Positions 13,319-22,746 of a stretch of 64,000 nucleotides of DNA are shown here, in pieces. The stretch covers positions 293,501 to 357,500 of the forward strand of contig NZ_JAIVKJ010000003.1 in assembly GCF_020524885.1 (NCBI RefSeq), read 5' to 3'. Made by a program: the position numbers and the translations under genes. Every line of letters begins with the position of its first letter. The stretch's first letter is position 1. The notes beneath the pieces are model-generated. The model was not told the origin of the DNA. It saw only the letters and a list, made by a program, of their open reading frames with translations, and did not search any database. The DNA is from Microbulbifer elongatus. Lineage in GTDB: Bacteria; Pseudomonadota; Gammaproteobacteria; Pseudomonadales; Cellvibrionaceae.

Positions 13319-13357
13319 GCCGCCCCTGGATATCGAATATCCCGGGGCGGCTGTTTT
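13319..13357 (+). terminator. Rho-independent terminator after lon
   Basis: Outer stem GCCGCCCC (13319-13326) and GGGGCGGC (13344-13351), one mismatch, then inner stem GGATAT/ATATCC with a three-base loop, ending in TGTTTT at 13352-13357. Confidence 0.85.
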
Positions 13358-13507
13358 AGAGCGTGAAAAAAAGCGTTGAAGAGAATGTGGGAAGTCGCGT
13401 AGAGTACGCAGCCTGCTTTACCGCAGGTTAAAAAATGATCTCGGCGGGCATTGCCTGAACAAGTCTGGTTCAAAAATGTCCAACTCCCCGCAAAGCCGCA
13501 TGGTTCC

Positions 13508-13536
13508 TTGACCCACCAACAGGCAGTTGGTATAAA
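13508..13536 (+). promoter_or_regulatory. Sigma70 promoter for hupB
   Basis: TTGACC (13508-13513), exactly 17 bases, TATAAA (13531-13536): five of six matches in each box. It is one of the best sigma70 promoters in the window, fitting an abundant nucleoid protein. Confidence 0.75.
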
Positions 13537-13679
13537 ACGGGGCTTGTTGCGCTGCGGGGAACCGCAGGCGATCAAAAATTAACTGCATAAAATTGCATGT
13601 ATGCGCCTTGTCACAAAAGGCTGCAACAGACCTTACATACACACCTAGAAACCTAGATAAAGAAACAGAGGGATATAGC

Positions 13680-13952
13680 GTGAATAAGTCCGAACTGATT
13701 GAAGCCATTGCCGCATCTGCCGACATTCCTAAGGCAGCCGCTGGCCGCGCTCTGGACGCCATGGTAGACAGCATTACTGATGCACTGAAAAAAGGCGATC
13801 AGGTAGCCCTGGTTGGCTTTGGCACTTTCGCTGTCAAAGAGCGCGCTGCGCGTACCGGCCGCAACCCGCGCACCGGTGACCCGATCGAAATTGCTGCTGC
13901 TAAAATCCCTAATTTCAAAGCCGGTAAAGCTTTGAAAGATGCGGTAAATTAA
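13680..13952 (+). CDS. hupB: DNA-binding protein HU-beta
   Basis: Small histone-like nucleoid protein of 90 residues that bends and compacts DNA as a dimer. The signature [18 protein letters not shown] covers the conserved core leading into the DNA-binding arm, and the ending [16 protein letters not shown] is typical. The start is a GTG at 13680 ([10 protein letters not shown] follows), about seven bases after an AGAGG ribosome-binding site. An upstream ATG would add 29 residues with no HU similarity. The lon-hupB-ppiD order is conserved in gammaproteobacteria. Confidence 0.96.
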   Translation: MNKSELIEAIAASADIPKAAAGRALDAMVDSITDALKKGDQVALVGFGTFAVKERAARTGRNPRTGDPIEIAAAKIPNFKAGKALKDAVN

Positions 13953-13981
13953 GAAGCTTTGTAAGCGACAATGCTTCAAGG

Positions 13982-14009
13982 AGGCGTATCACATGGATGC
14001 GCCTTTTTT
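13982..14009 (+). terminator. Rho-independent terminator after hupB
   Basis: Nine-pair stem AGGCGTATC (13982-13990) with GATGCGCCT (13996-14004), including one G-T pair, and a T run to 14009. Confidence 0.88.
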
Positions 14010-14152
14010 GTTTCTGCAAGATTGAATTTTTCTGGATCAGCGGATTTAGACCGTATTCAGCGAGGGCCTGCCAGTAAATTGCGGCGCTTGACTGTAACAA
14101 CAATAAGCAATGATCCAGGCGTGTACAGATAGAGTTAAATTCGGAGCTGAAT

Positions 14153-16045
14153 ATGCTTCAGTCCATGCGTGACAACTTGAAGGGAACTGCCGCGATTATT
14201 GTGGCTGCTTTCTTTGGATTTATTATGGTGATCGGTGGGATTGATTTCTTCACCGGTGCCAGTGGTGGCTCGGCCGACCAAGTGGCCGAAGTCAACGGGG
14301 AAAAAATCTCCAATCTCGATTTGCAGCGGGCGATCCAGAATCGCCGTTCAATGATCGAGAGCCAGTACGGTGAAAACGTACCTGCGGACCTGCTCACCGA
14401 TGAACAGCTGCGCGGCCCGGTACTGCAGCAACTGGTCAACAGCTCGGTCATGCGCCAGGCGGCGCAGGAGCGCGGCATGGTTATGAGTGCAGCATCCGTG
14501 GACAAGGAAATCGTGCAGATGCCCGGTTTTCAGGTAAATGGCCAGTTTGACCAGCAAATGTTCCGCGACGGTCTTCGCCGTATGGGCTACAGCCCGGCGG
14601 GTTTCCGCCAGCTGCTCGAGCAGGAAATGGTGATGCAGCAGTACATCGGCAGTGTTGCTGACAGTGCCTTCGCGACCCGTGCGGAAGCGGAAGAGGTAGT
14701 GTCGGTGTCGATGGAAGAGCGTGACTTCGACTACCTGACGCTTTCGGCGACCCCACTGCTGGCGGATATGCAGGTTGGTGACGAAGAAATCCAGGCCTAC
14801 TACGACGAAAATCAGCAAAACTTCCAGCGTCCCGAGCAGGTAGCTATCGAGTACATCGAGCTTACACCTGAGCAGTTTGCTGCAAGTATTGATATCTCTG
14901 ATCAGGATCTGCGCGCGCAGTACGAGCAGGAGGTGAAAAACTTCCAGGCCAGTATCCGCCGTCACGCCGCTCATATTCTGATTGAGGGCGATGACGAAGC
15001 CGCGCAGAAGAAAGTCGACGAGGTTCAGGCGAAGCTGAACGAGGGCGGCGAGTTTGAGGCGCTGGCGAAACAGTACTCCGACGATATCGTTTCTCGCGAA
15101 GATGGCGGTGATGTCGGCTTCACCAGTGGCGATGTATTCCCCGAGGCATTCGAAGATGCTCTGGCTAGCCTGGAGGTCGGCGAGGTTTCCGGTGCGGTCA
15201 AGACCGATGCTGGCACGCACTTTATCAAGCTGATTGAAGTTGCCGATGCTGAGCCGCCGAGTTTTGAGGAGCGCAAGGCCGCGATCGCTGCCCGCCTGCG
15301 CAACGCGGAGGCCGAACGTGAATTCGTCGGTGCGCTGAGCCGTCTGGGTGATCTGGCCTACAATGCCGAGACGCTGTCTGGACCAGCGGAAGAATTGGGT
15401 CTTTCTGTACAGAAATCGCCGCTGTTTTCCCGTCAGGGCGGTGCAGGTATTACCGCAGAAGGTAAGGTGATTGAGGCCGCTTTCTCTCCAGAGGTTATGG
15501 AAGATGGCAATACTTCAGACGTGCTCGACTTGTCTGAAAACCACTCTGTGGTGCTCAAGGTTGTCGAGCACAAGCCTGCGGGTGTGAAGCCTCTGGAAGA
15601 GGTAAAGGAAGAGATTACCCAGCGCCTGAAACGTAACAAGGCTGGCGAGCAGCTGGCGAGCAAGGCCGCAAATATCCAGTCTCAGGTTGAGTCTGGTGAA
15701 GCGCTTGCTGATGTTGCGGCCGCCGAGGGGCTTACCCTTGAAACCAGTGACAAGACCCGTCGCGGTGGATTTGGTGCACGTGGAGAGGTAGTCAACCATG
15801 TCTTTAGCATGGATGCGCCCAAACCCGGTGCCAAGACCCTGGAGCAATTTACCCTGGGTACTGGCGATGTGGTTGTAGTGCAGTTGCGCGATGCGCGCGC
15901 CGGTGATCTTTCTCGTCAGAGCAAGGAGCAGCGCGACGCACTGATGCAGCAGCTGGCTTCCATGCAGGGCACTTCGGAACTCGCAGCCGTGCAGAAGTTC
16001 CTAGCGGGCAAGGCCGATATAGAAGTGTCTACTGTGGAGGAGTAA
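14153..16045 (+). CDS. ppiD: Peptidyl-prolyl isomerase PpiD (SurA N-terminal and parvulin domains)
   Basis: Inner-membrane-anchored periplasmic chaperone of 630 residues (E. coli 623) that sits at the exit of the Sec translocon. A single transmembrane segment at about 13-33 (AAIIVAAFFGFIMVIGGIDF) is followed by a SurA-like N-terminal domain. A parvulin domain at about 265-365 includes RRHAAHILIEGDDEAAQKKV and DGGDVGFTSGDVFPEAFEDA. The long helical C-terminal half is typical of the family. It is the third gene of the conserved lon-hupB-ppiD series and shares a bidirectional terminator with mltD. Confidence 0.93.
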   Translation: MLQSMRDNLKGTAAIIVAAFFGFIMVIGGIDFFTGASGGSADQVAEVNGEKISNLDLQRAIQNRRSMIESQYGENVPADLLTDEQLRGPVLQQLVNSSVMRQAAQERGMVMSAASVDKEIVQMPGFQVNGQFDQQMFRDGLRRMGYSPAGFRQLLEQEMVMQQYIGSVADSAFATRAEAEEVVSVSMEERDFDYLTLSATPLLADMQVGDEEIQAYYDENQQNFQRPEQVAIEYIELTPEQFAASIDISDQDLRAQYEQEVKNFQASIRRHAAHILIEGDDEAAQKKVDEVQAKLNEGGEFEALAKQYSDDIVSREDGGDVGFTSGDVFPEAFEDALASLEVGEVSGAVKTDAGTHFIKLIEVADAEPPSFEERKAAIAARLRNAEAEREFVGALSRLGDLAYNAETLSGPAEELGLSVQKSPLFSRQGGAGITAEGKVIEAAFSPEVMEDGNTSDVLDLSENHSVVLKVVEHKPAGVKPLEEVKEEITQRLKRNKAGEQLASKAANIQSQVESGEALADVAAAEGLTLETSDKTRRGGFGARGEVVNHVFSMDAPKPGAKTLEQFTLGTGDVVVVQLRDARAGDLSRQSKEQRDALMQQLASMQGTSELAAVQKFLAGKADIEVSTVEE

Positions 16046-16059
16046 TTCCTACCGCTATC

Positions 16060-16101
16060 AGGCACAAAAAAACCGGCGAAATCGCCGGTTTTTTTGTGCC
16101 T
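16060..16101. terminator. Bidirectional terminator between ppiD and mltD
   Basis: A perfect 19-bp stem (16060-16078 with 16083-16101) with an AAAT loop. The A7/T7 runs inside the stem give a U tract in either direction, so it can serve both convergent genes. Confidence 0.93.
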
Positions 16102-16132
16102 GTCAGTTTCCGCTTTTTATCCGCGAATAGGC

Positions 16133-17704
16133 TCAGCCATTTGATGCGCTATCCACGAACAGAGTGAGTCTCTGGCCGGGTTGCAGGTAGCCATTCTTGC
16201 TGATTTTGTTCCAGCGCACGATGTCGCTAATGTCGATACTGAACTTGCGTGCAATGCGGTACAGCGAGTCACCGCTACGCACGCGATAAGACAGTTTGCG
16301 GGTGGTACGGTTGCGGTCGTTACTGGAGCCCGCTGAAGAGTAGGCGACCAGCTTGCGGCCAGGGCGCAGGGTGTCGCCAGGGGCCATATTGTTCCAGCTG
16401 GCAAGTTCCCGCACTTTTACGTCCAGAGATCGTGCGATTCCCCAGAGGGTATCGCCAGGGCGCACGGTGTAGTTGGACTTCTTGCCTTTTCCTGATGATT
16501 GCTTGCGCTGTACACGCTGGTCAATCGAGTAGGCATACTGGGCGCTCGGTCCGGAGGCGCTTGGGATCAGTAGTGTCTGTCCGGCACGGATGCGGCTGCC
16601 GCGCAGTTTGTTGGTTTGCTGGATTGCGGCCACGGTGGTTTCGTAGCGGCGTGCGATGACCGAAAGAGAATCGCCGCGGGCTACCTGGTAACGCTGCCAG
16701 CTAACCCGCTGGTCGGCGGGGAGTTTTTCCAGCGCTGCGATAAACTGTGTTCCCTTGTCGCTCGGGATGAGCAGGCGGTGGCTGCCGTTGGGGTCGGTTG
16801 CCCAGCGGTTGTAGCCCGGGTTCAGCAGGTAGAGTTCTTCAATTTCAACATCTGCGAGTTCCGCGGCTTGTGCCAGGTCTATCTGGCTGCCCACGTTGAT
16901 CGCAGTGTAATAGGGCGTGTTGCCCACATCGTGAAGCGGAACCCGGTAGTGGTCCGAGTGCGCCACTACCTCAGCCAATGCCAGCAGCTGCGGTACATAG
17001 CGCTGGGTTTCGCGAGGCAGTTTCAAGTCCCAGAAGCTGGTGCCTTTACCGCTGCGACGGTTGCGCTCCATGGCGCGACGCACCGTGCCTTCCCCGGCGT
17101 TGTAGGCAGCGAGGACTAGCAGCCAATCTCCATCGAATTTGGCCGACAAATAATTGAAATACTCGCTCGCGGCACGAGTGGATTCCACCACATCGCGGCG
17201 ACCGTCATACCACCAGTTCTGGTTCAGACCGAATGAGCGTCCGGTGGCCGGAATGAACTGCCACATTCCAGATGCCTGGGCGTGGGAATAAGCAAAGGGA
17301 TCGTAGGCGCTTTCGACGATAGGAAGCAGGGCAAACTCCATTGGAACGTTGGCCTGCTCAAGCTGTTCCGCCACATGGAAGATATAGCGGCGCGAACGCT
17401 CAGTCACCCGAGCCATATAGCCCTGGTTGGAGGAGAAGTAATTGACGTAGTCCTTTACCTTGGGGCGTTGAGTCTCCCGGTCCAGGGAGAAGCCCTGCCT
17501 CAGGCGTTGCCAGATATCTTTCGGAGGGAGAGCCGGTTCCGGCACATCCATAATGTTCTGGCTGATGGCGTTGAGTTCTCTGCCTTTGCCGTCAGCGCCG
17601 GAATCGACTGGGGAGGCGCTCACAGTTTGTGGTGCGTCGTCTATTTGCGCGCAGGCCCCCACTGCCGCTGCCAGTAGCGCAACGGCAAATTTCTTGTAAA
17701 CCAT
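16133..17704 (-). CDS. mltD: Membrane-bound lytic murein transglycosylase D with three LysM repeats
   Basis: Lipoprotein of 523 residues that cleaves the MurNAc-GlcNAc bond of peptidoglycan non-hydrolytically. The N-terminus VALLAAAVGAC is a lipobox with the acylated Cys at residue 18. The SLT domain (about 115-250) has catalytic Glu131 in LLPIVESAYDP, then SGMWQFIPATGRSFGL and LAAYNAGEGTV. Three LysM peptidoglycan-binding repeats are at 339-381, 412-453 and 473-516. It is followed on the other side by gloB and yafS-like genes, as in Pseudomonas and E. coli. Confidence 0.95.
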   Translation of the reverse strand: MVYKKFAVALLAAAVGACAQIDDAPQTVSASPVDSGADGKGRELNAISQNIMDVPEPALPPKDIWQRLRQGFSLDRETQRPKVKDYVNYFSSNQGYMARVTERSRRYIFHVAEQLEQANVPMEFALLPIVESAYDPFAYSHAQASGMWQFIPATGRSFGLNQNWWYDGRRDVVESTRAASEYFNYLSAKFDGDWLLVLAAYNAGEGTVRRAMERNRRSGKGTSFWDLKLPRETQRYVPQLLALAEVVAHSDHYRVPLHDVGNTPYYTAINVGSQIDLAQAAELADVEIEELYLLNPGYNRWATDPNGSHRLLIPSDKGTQFIAALEKLPADQRVSWQRYQVARGDSLSVIARRYETTVAAIQQTNKLRGSRIRAGQTLLIPSASGPSAQYAYSIDQRVQRKQSSGKGKKSNYTVRPGDTLWGIARSLDVKVRELASWNNMAPGDTLRPGRKLVAYSSAGSSNDRNRTTRKLSYRVRSGDSLYRIARKFSIDISDIVRWNKISKNGYLQPGQRLTLFVDSASNG

Positions 17705-17884
17705 TCTGGTATCCGCAGTCTGTTGTTATCTGTTTGCTCTTGTTATCTGCGTACTCATATACGGAATTGGCTGGCTGAAAAATAGCCAAGCCTGTCGCGT
17801 CTTTTATCGAGTAATACGCTTGAGCTTTGATTTGTAATTGTCTGATTCTAAAGAGGGAGTTTGGTTCCGGTCAATGCAATTTGG

Positions 17885-18643
17885 TCAAAAAGTGTCCTTC
17901 CATTGGCGTAAAGTGGCGAATATTTCTACAGGATTGCCTTTTACGTCGGCTCCATGCGCCACTGCATTTGTACGGATCTCCTCGGATTGCGTGCGCAGGA
18001 AGGGGTTGGTCTCCAGTTCAAGGCCGATGGTGGAGGGGAGGGTCGGTCGGTCTTGTTGACGGGTCTCTTGCGCTTCCGCGATGCGCTTGCCAATCGCCTG
18101 GTTGCCTGGCTCTGCCGCACTGGCAAAGGCAAGGTTGGCCAGGGTGTACTCGTGGGCGCAGTACACCTTTGTGTCCCTGGGCAGGGAGGTCAGTCGGGAG
18201 AGTGAGTGGTACATCTGCTCGGGTGTGCCTTCGAAAAGTCGGCCACAGCCAGCGGCGAAGAGGGTGTCACCACAGAAAAGATGTGTGTCACCCTCTGCTT
18301 CGAGTATCAGCGCGAGATGATCCAGGGTGTGTCCGGGCACGGAGAGTACTCGCCAGTCGCAGCCCATCAGGGAGAACTGGTCACCGTCCTGTATCGGGTG
18401 GGTGACACCTTCAATGGACCCGGGCCCGAAGACCTCACAGTCATACTTTTCCTTTAGGGTCTTTACCCCTCCGGTATGGTCAAAGTGATGGTGGGTGAGA
18501 AGAATGCCACTCAGGTGGGCGCCACCCAAAACCTCTATGACCGGGTCGGCATCTCCGGGGTCCACCACCCAATGTTCGCGATCCTGTTGCAAATGCCAGA
18601 TATAGTTGTCGCTAAATGCAGGTATCGGGCGGATTGTGATCAT
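17885..18643 (-). CDS. gloB: Hydroxyacylglutathione hydrolase (glyoxalase II)
   Basis: Binuclear-metal hydrolase of 252 residues that converts S-lactoylglutathione to D-lactate and glutathione, the second step of methylglyoxal detoxification. Metal ligands are His51, His53, Asp55 and His56 in THHHFDHTGG, His105 in VPGHTLDH, Asp126 in FCGDTLFA and His164 in YCAHEYTL. The C-terminal substrate-binding part is complete. It is divergent from the yafS-like methyltransferase, matching the E. coli gloB-yafS-rnhA-dnaQ locus. Confidence 0.95.
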   Translation of the reverse strand: MITIRPIPAFSDNYIWHLQQDREHWVVDPGDADPVIEVLGGAHLSGILLTHHHFDHTGGVKTLKEKYDCEVFGPGSIEGVTHPIQDGDQFSLMGCDWRVLSVPGHTLDHLALILEAEGDTHLFCGDTLFAAGCGRLFEGTPEQMYHSLSRLTSLPRDTKVYCAHEYTLANLAFASAAEPGNQAIGKRIAEAQETRQQDRPTLPSTIGLELETNPFLRTQSEEIRTNAVAHGADVKGNPVEIFATLRQWKDTF

Positions 18644-18742
18644 TGTTGCTCCCCGCTAATCTACCGTTGTCGAGAACCCGGTTTTGTTTTGGCAACCTTA
18701 ACATAACCCTCAAAAGAAGCCTCTAAGATCCAGGAGCTGCAG

Positions 18743-19558
18743 ATGGGCAGAAATGCGGGTCGGAAACCCCTGTTCTACCGCGGAAAGGAGCAGACCCCAT
18801 CGCTGGCGCAATCTTGTGTCAGCCTGGGGGATTGGTTTGAGAGTGCACTGGGCCAGGAGATCCTGACCCAGCAGCTTGCCCTTGCCCAGCCGCTCGTGGA
18901 GGGGCTATTCGGCTACCATCTCATGCAGGCGAGCGTGGCGCGCCAGGTGGACTTTGCCGCTTGTAGTCGGATCAACCACCGGTTTCGACTAAGTCCCTGC
19001 GCCGACAGTGGTGGAGCTGCTCTGGTTGAATTTGAGCAGCTGCCGCTTCCCTCTGAGTCGATTGATGTGGCGGTGCTTCATCATCTGCTGGACTTCTCGC
19101 CCCATCCTCATCAAGTGTTGCGTGAAGCGGGGCGGGTGCTGATCCCCGGTGGCCACATGGTATTGATTGGCTTCAATCCCTTTTCGCTGCTCGGTCTGTC
19201 ACGGGTGTTTCGCTCCTCCAGTGCATACCAGATGGGCAACCAGTTGCGTGCGGCGCGGGTAGCGGATTGGATGAATCTGCTGGATCTGCAGGCGGGTACG
19301 ATCGAGCGCGGCTTTTTCAGGCTGCCATTGCAACATTCTGACCTGCTGGCCAAGACTGCCTGGATGGAGCGTATGGGCAACCGCTGGCACTTGCCCTGTG
19401 GAGGCTTTTACATCATAGTCGCGCGCAAAGAGGTGGCGCGAATGCGCACCATCAAGCTCAACTGGAACGGGGATAAAAAGCCCGCCCTGACTGCGGTGCC
19501 CAGCAGCCCCCGCGTGGCTGCCAAGCAGCGGCACGAGAATCATAAGCAGAAGCGCTAG
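18743..19558 (+). CDS. Class I SAM-dependent methyltransferase, YafS-like
   Basis: Protein of 271 residues with the C-terminal half of a class I methyltransferase fold: FEQLPLPSESIDVAVLHHLL (strand 4 region) followed by REAGRVLIPGGHMVLIGFNP. The usual GxGxG motif is not obvious in the N-terminal part. Placement between divergent gloB and downstream rnhA-dnaQ is the position of yafS in E. coli and its homologue in Pseudomonas. The substrate is unknown. The basic C-terminal tail (KQRHENHKQKR) is of unclear meaning. Confidence 0.8.
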   Translation: MGRNAGRKPLFYRGKEQTPSLAQSCVSLGDWFESALGQEILTQQLALAQPLVEGLFGYHLMQASVARQVDFAACSRINHRFRLSPCADSGGAALVEFEQLPLPSESIDVAVLHHLLDFSPHPHQVLREAGRVLIPGGHMVLIGFNPFSLLGLSRVFRSSSAYQMGNQLRAARVADWMNLLDLQAGTIERGFFRLPLQHSDLLAKTAWMERMGNRWHLPCGGFYIIVARKEVARMRTIKLNWNGDKKPALTAVPSSPRVAAKQRHENHKQKR

Positions 19559-19636
19559 CCCGAGAGGCTCTGTTCCGCGTTTCATCTCTACGCTGACAGG
19601 GCGCGGCTGAACCCAAATCAAACACACGAGTCTGAC

Positions 19637-20074
19637 TTGAAACAGGTAACCATATATACCGATGGCGCCTGCCGGGGTAATCCCGGTCCGGGTGGCTGGG
19701 GGGCATTGCTGATGAGTGGCGATGCGGAAAAAGAACTGTGTGGTGGTGAAGCCATGACCACCAACAATCGTATGGAACTGCTGGCTGCGATCAAGGCACT
19801 TGATGCGCTCAATCAGCGTTGCCATGTCGATCTGCATACCGATTCCCAGTATGTGCGCCAGGGAATCACTGGTTGGATTCACAACTGGAAACGAAACGGC
19901 TGGAAAACCGCAAATAAGAAGCCGGTAAAAAATGCCGATCTTTGGCAGGCCCTGGATCTTGCGATTGCCAATCATGAGGTGCAGTGGCACTGGGTAAAGG
20001 GGCATGCGGGCAACCCGGGCAATGAGCGCGCGGATGCATTGGCCAATCGCGGCATTGATGAGCTGGGGGAATAA
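19637..20074 (+). CDS. rnhA: Ribonuclease HI
   Basis: Metal-dependent nuclease of 145 residues that degrades the RNA strand of RNA-DNA hybrids. The four catalytic acids are Asp9 in [15 protein letters not shown], Glu47 in [11 protein letters not shown], Asp69 in LHTDSQYV and Asp133 in GNERADALA. Translation starts at a TTG (19637) with only a weak ribosome-binding site; no ATG lies early enough to keep Asp9. dnaQ begins four bases after its stop, so the two are co-transcribed here rather than divergent as in E. coli. Confidence 0.95.
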   Translation: MKQVTIYTDGACRGNPGPGGWGALLMSGDAEKELCGGEAMTTNNRMELLAAIKALDALNQRCHVDLHTDSQYVRQGITGWIHNWKRNGWKTANKKPVKNADLWQALDLAIANHEVQWHWVKGHAGNPGNERADALANRGIDELGE

Positions 20075-20078
20075 GTTT

Positions 20079-20804
20079 ATGCGTCAGATCGTACTCGATA
20101 CGGAAACGACCGGCCTGGACCCAAAGTCGGGCCACCGGATTATTGAAATTGGCTGCGTTGAACTGATCAACCGCAAGCTTACCGGTAAGCATTACCACCA
20201 GTACATCAACCCCGAGCGTGAGGTGGATGATGGTGCGATCGAAGTTCACGGTATCACCAACGAGTTTCTTGCGGACAAGCCAGTCTTTTCCCAGATCGCC
20301 GATGAGTTCATGACATTCTGTGATGGCGCAGAATTGGTGATTCACAATGCGCCCTTCGATGTAGGCTTTATCGATGCCGAGCTCAAGCGTCTGGGAAGTC
20401 CTCGTTGGCAGGCCGTCGCCGCACACTGTGGTGTTCTGGATACGCTCACCCTCGCGCGAGAAAAACACCCCGGGCAAAAAAACAACCTCGATGCGCTGTG
20501 TAAGCGGTATTTCGTAGATAATTCACAGCGGGATCTACACGGCGCATTACTGGATGCGGAGATTCTCGCCGACGTCTACCTGCTGATGACCGGCGGGCAG
20601 ACGGACCTGGCGCTCGCTGGTACTGGCAGCAGTAAGGAAGAAGGAGAGGGCGGTGAGGCCGAGCAAAATGAAGTCGGCTCTATTCGTCGTCTTAGCGTTG
20701 ATCGTGCGCCCCTGTCTGTTATTCGTGCGGGCGCCGAAGAGGAGCAGGCCCACGCGGAATTCCTGTCATTGCTGGAAAAGGCGGCGGGCAAACATTATTG
20801 GTAA
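20079..20804 (+). CDS. dnaQ: DNA polymerase III subunit epsilon
   Basis: DEDDh-type 3'-5' proofreading exonuclease of the replicative polymerase, 241 residues. Catalytic residues are Asp7 and Glu9 in VLDTETTGLD, Asp94 in HNAPFDVGF, and His154 and Asp159 in LHGALLDAEI. ATG 20079 is chosen over an in-frame upstream ATG inside rnhA because it directly begins MRQIVLDTETTG and has GGGGGA upstream in the end of rnhA. The C-terminal 60 residues are the polymerase-alpha binding tail. Confidence 0.95.
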   Translation: MRQIVLDTETTGLDPKSGHRIIEIGCVELINRKLTGKHYHQYINPEREVDDGAIEVHGITNEFLADKPVFSQIADEFMTFCDGAELVIHNAPFDVGFIDAELKRLGSPRWQAVAAHCGVLDTLTLAREKHPGQKNNLDALCKRYFVDNSQRDLHGALLDAEILADVYLLMTGGQTDLALAGTGSSKEEGEGGEAEQNEVGSIRRLSVDRAPLSVIRAGAEEEQAHAEFLSLLEKAAGKHYW

Positions 20805-20834
20805 CTTGCTTTCGTCCGGTAAAACATTCGCTTG

Positions 20835-20870
20835 AAATAAAAACGGGGCCTGAAGGCCCCGTTTTTATTT
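20835..20870. terminator. Bidirectional terminator between dnaQ and nhaB
   Basis: Perfect 16-bp stem (20835-20850 with 20855-20870) and TGAA loop. A-rich and T-rich ends let it terminate both convergent transcripts. Confidence 0.92.
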
Positions 20871-20893
20871 GTCCTGACTGGATTAATCTCCTG

Positions 20894-22426
20894 TCAGAGT
20901 GCGTAGACCACGCAGAAGAAGGCGACAATAGTGAGAACGACGGTGTAAGGCAGGGCCATGATCACCATGCGCCCGTACGACAGGCGAATCAAAGGCGCCA
21001 GTGCCGAAGTGAGCAGGAACAGAAATGCCGCCTGGCCATTCGGAGTGGCGACGCTGGGCAGGTTAGTGCCGGTATTGATGGCGATGGCCAGCTTTTCAAA
21101 ATGCTCGCGGGTGATGTCTCCGGCAGTCAGCGCTGTTTTTACTTCGTTGATGTACACCGTGGCGACAAAGACGTTGTCACTGATCATGGAAAGTAGGCCG
21201 TTCGCCAGGAACAGCATGCCCGGCTGTTGTTCCGGTTCCAGGCTCAGTACGAAGTGGGTGACGGGTTCGAACAGGTGCTGCTCATGGATGACGGCCACAA
21301 TCGCAAAAAAGACCACCAGCAGAGCGGTGAAGGGGAGGGCCTCCTCGAAAGCGTGGCCGATACGCGCTTCCTGGATAATGCCGTTGAATGAAGTCAGCAG
21401 CACGATGACCATCAGGCCGATAATGCCGACCTCGGCAACGTGAAATGCGAGTGAAAGCACCAGGATGACAGCGACCACACCCTGGACCCATAGTTGAACC
21501 ACGTCGCGTTTACTGCGCTTCGCTTTCTGTTCGCTGGCGAAATGTGCCAGTACTTCGCGCACCGCTTCCGGTAACTTGGCGCCATAACCGCAGATTCCGG
21601 TTTTCTCCAGCAGGAAGCAGGTGATCAGGCCGGCCGCAAGCGCGGGCATGGTGACGGGGGTCATGTTGACGAAAAACTGTACAAAGTCCCAACCCGCTTT
21701 TTCCGCGATCAGAAGGTTTTGTGGCTCGCCCACCAGTGTGCAGACGCCACCAAGTGCGGTGCCCACCGCACCGTGCATGATCAGGCTGCGAAGAAATGCG
21801 CGGAACTGGTCCAGGTCGGAGCGGTGATACTCAACTACCTCGTCATCTTTCGAGTGGTCGTGCTCCGGGTGCGTCTGTCGGTTGGACGCGACCTTGTGGT
21901 ACACCGCGTAAAAGCCCACCGCAACAGCAATCAGTACGGCAGTCACCGTCAGGGCATCGAGGAACGCGGACAGAATCGCAGACACACCGCAGAACAATAG
22001 CGACAGCGTGGTCTTTGAGCGGACGGTGATCAGTAGCTTGGTGAAAACATGCAGCAGCAGGCTCTTCATGAAGTAGATGCCTGCCACCATAAACATCAGC
22101 AGCAAAATTACCTGAATGTTTTCATTTACTTCGTGAAACACAGATTGGCTGCTGGTCATTCCGAGCAGTACGGCCTCGATTGCGAGGAGGCCGCCGGGCT
22201 GCAGCGGGTAGCACTTCAGCGCCATTGCCAGAGTGAAAATAAACTCGCCGATAAGAACCCAGCCGGTTATGAATGGCGAAGTGGCATAAAGAATAATCGG
22301 ATTGGCGATTAAAAAAGCAGCAATTGTCAGCTTGTACCAGTCGGGCGCCTCGCCAAGAAAGTTGGCACCAAAGGCGCTGCGGAAGCTCCCGCCCGGGGTG
22401 GGGCGAGTGTCGTTGAGGGCGTTCAT
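20894..22426 (-). CDS. nhaB: Na+/H+ antiporter NhaB
   Basis: Inner-membrane sodium/proton antiporter of 510 residues with about 10-12 hydrophobic segments, which expels Na+ at the expense of the proton gradient, suiting a salt-exposed organism. Diagnostic stretches are [58 protein letters not shown] and [20 protein letters not shown]. The frame opens at a TTG at 22462, but ATG 22426 gives the typical MNALNDT-like N-terminus and has AAGGAAG upstream. The gene is convergent with dnaQ. Confidence 0.94.
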   Translation of the reverse strand: MNALNDTRPTPGGSFRSAFGANFLGEAPDWYKLTIAAFLIANPIILYATSPFITGWVLIGEFIFTLAMALKCYPLQPGGLLAIEAVLLGMTSSQSVFHEVNENIQVILLLMFMVAGIYFMKSLLLHVFTKLLITVRSKTTLSLLFCGVSAILSAFLDALTVTAVLIAVAVGFYAVYHKVASNRQTHPEHDHSKDDEVVEYHRSDLDQFRAFLRSLIMHGAVGTALGGVCTLVGEPQNLLIAEKAGWDFVQFFVNMTPVTMPALAAGLITCFLLEKTGICGYGAKLPEAVREVLAHFASEQKAKRSKRDVVQLWVQGVVAVILVLSLAFHVAEVGIIGLMVIVLLTSFNGIIQEARIGHAFEEALPFTALLVVFFAIVAVIHEQHLFEPVTHFVLSLEPEQQPGMLFLANGLLSMISDNVFVATVYINEVKTALTAGDITREHFEKLAIAINTGTNLPSVATPNGQAAFLFLLTSALAPLIRLSYGRMVIMALPYTVVLTIVAFFCVVYAL

Positions 22427-22746
22427 TATACTGCTACTTCCTTTATTTTCCGCTGGCCGCAACCCGCTGCGGCTCGGGCGCCGGGGAAACTACCCATTTC
22501 TTGCGAAAAATTCAATGGATTTTCCGGGATGCCAGTACTGTCGTCCTAATTTGTCGATTGTTCGATGGAAATTGGAGGAGGAAAGGTGGAATATCGCGCG
22601 GTTTGGTATAAATTGCTCTTCTGCCACTCGAAATCCTATTGATGACGACAACTTCCACGATTGGTCTATAGGGGGAAGATAGTCATCAGGTACAGGATGT
22701 GGACGGGGGCCGAAATAAAAGAAAGAAAATTGCAGTGGTGTAGGCA
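22427..22746. other. Intergenic region between divergent nhaB and fimL
   Basis: A 320-base divergent promoter region. One extended -10 candidate for fimL is listed at 22604. I see no RNA gene or repeat here. Confidence 0.4.
22604..22612 (+). promoter_or_regulatory. Candidate extended -10 promoter for fimL
   Basis: TG-G-TATAAA (22604-22612) fits an extended -10 element. There is no good -35 box 17 bases upstream. The start would be about 130 bases before the GTG start codon. Confidence 0.3.

Larger units (their letters stand above)
13277..13679. other. Intergenic region lon-hupB
   Basis: A 403-base gap. It contains the lon terminator (13319-13357) and a near-consensus sigma70 promoter for hupB (13508-13536). 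The hupB leader of about 137 bases shows no ORF that I would call. Confidence 0.5.

Noticed and set aside
13593..13679. Extended HU with 29 extra N-terminal residues
   Set aside because: HU proteins start directly at NKSELI; the GTG at 13680 has a ribosome-binding site and the extension covers the mRNA leader.
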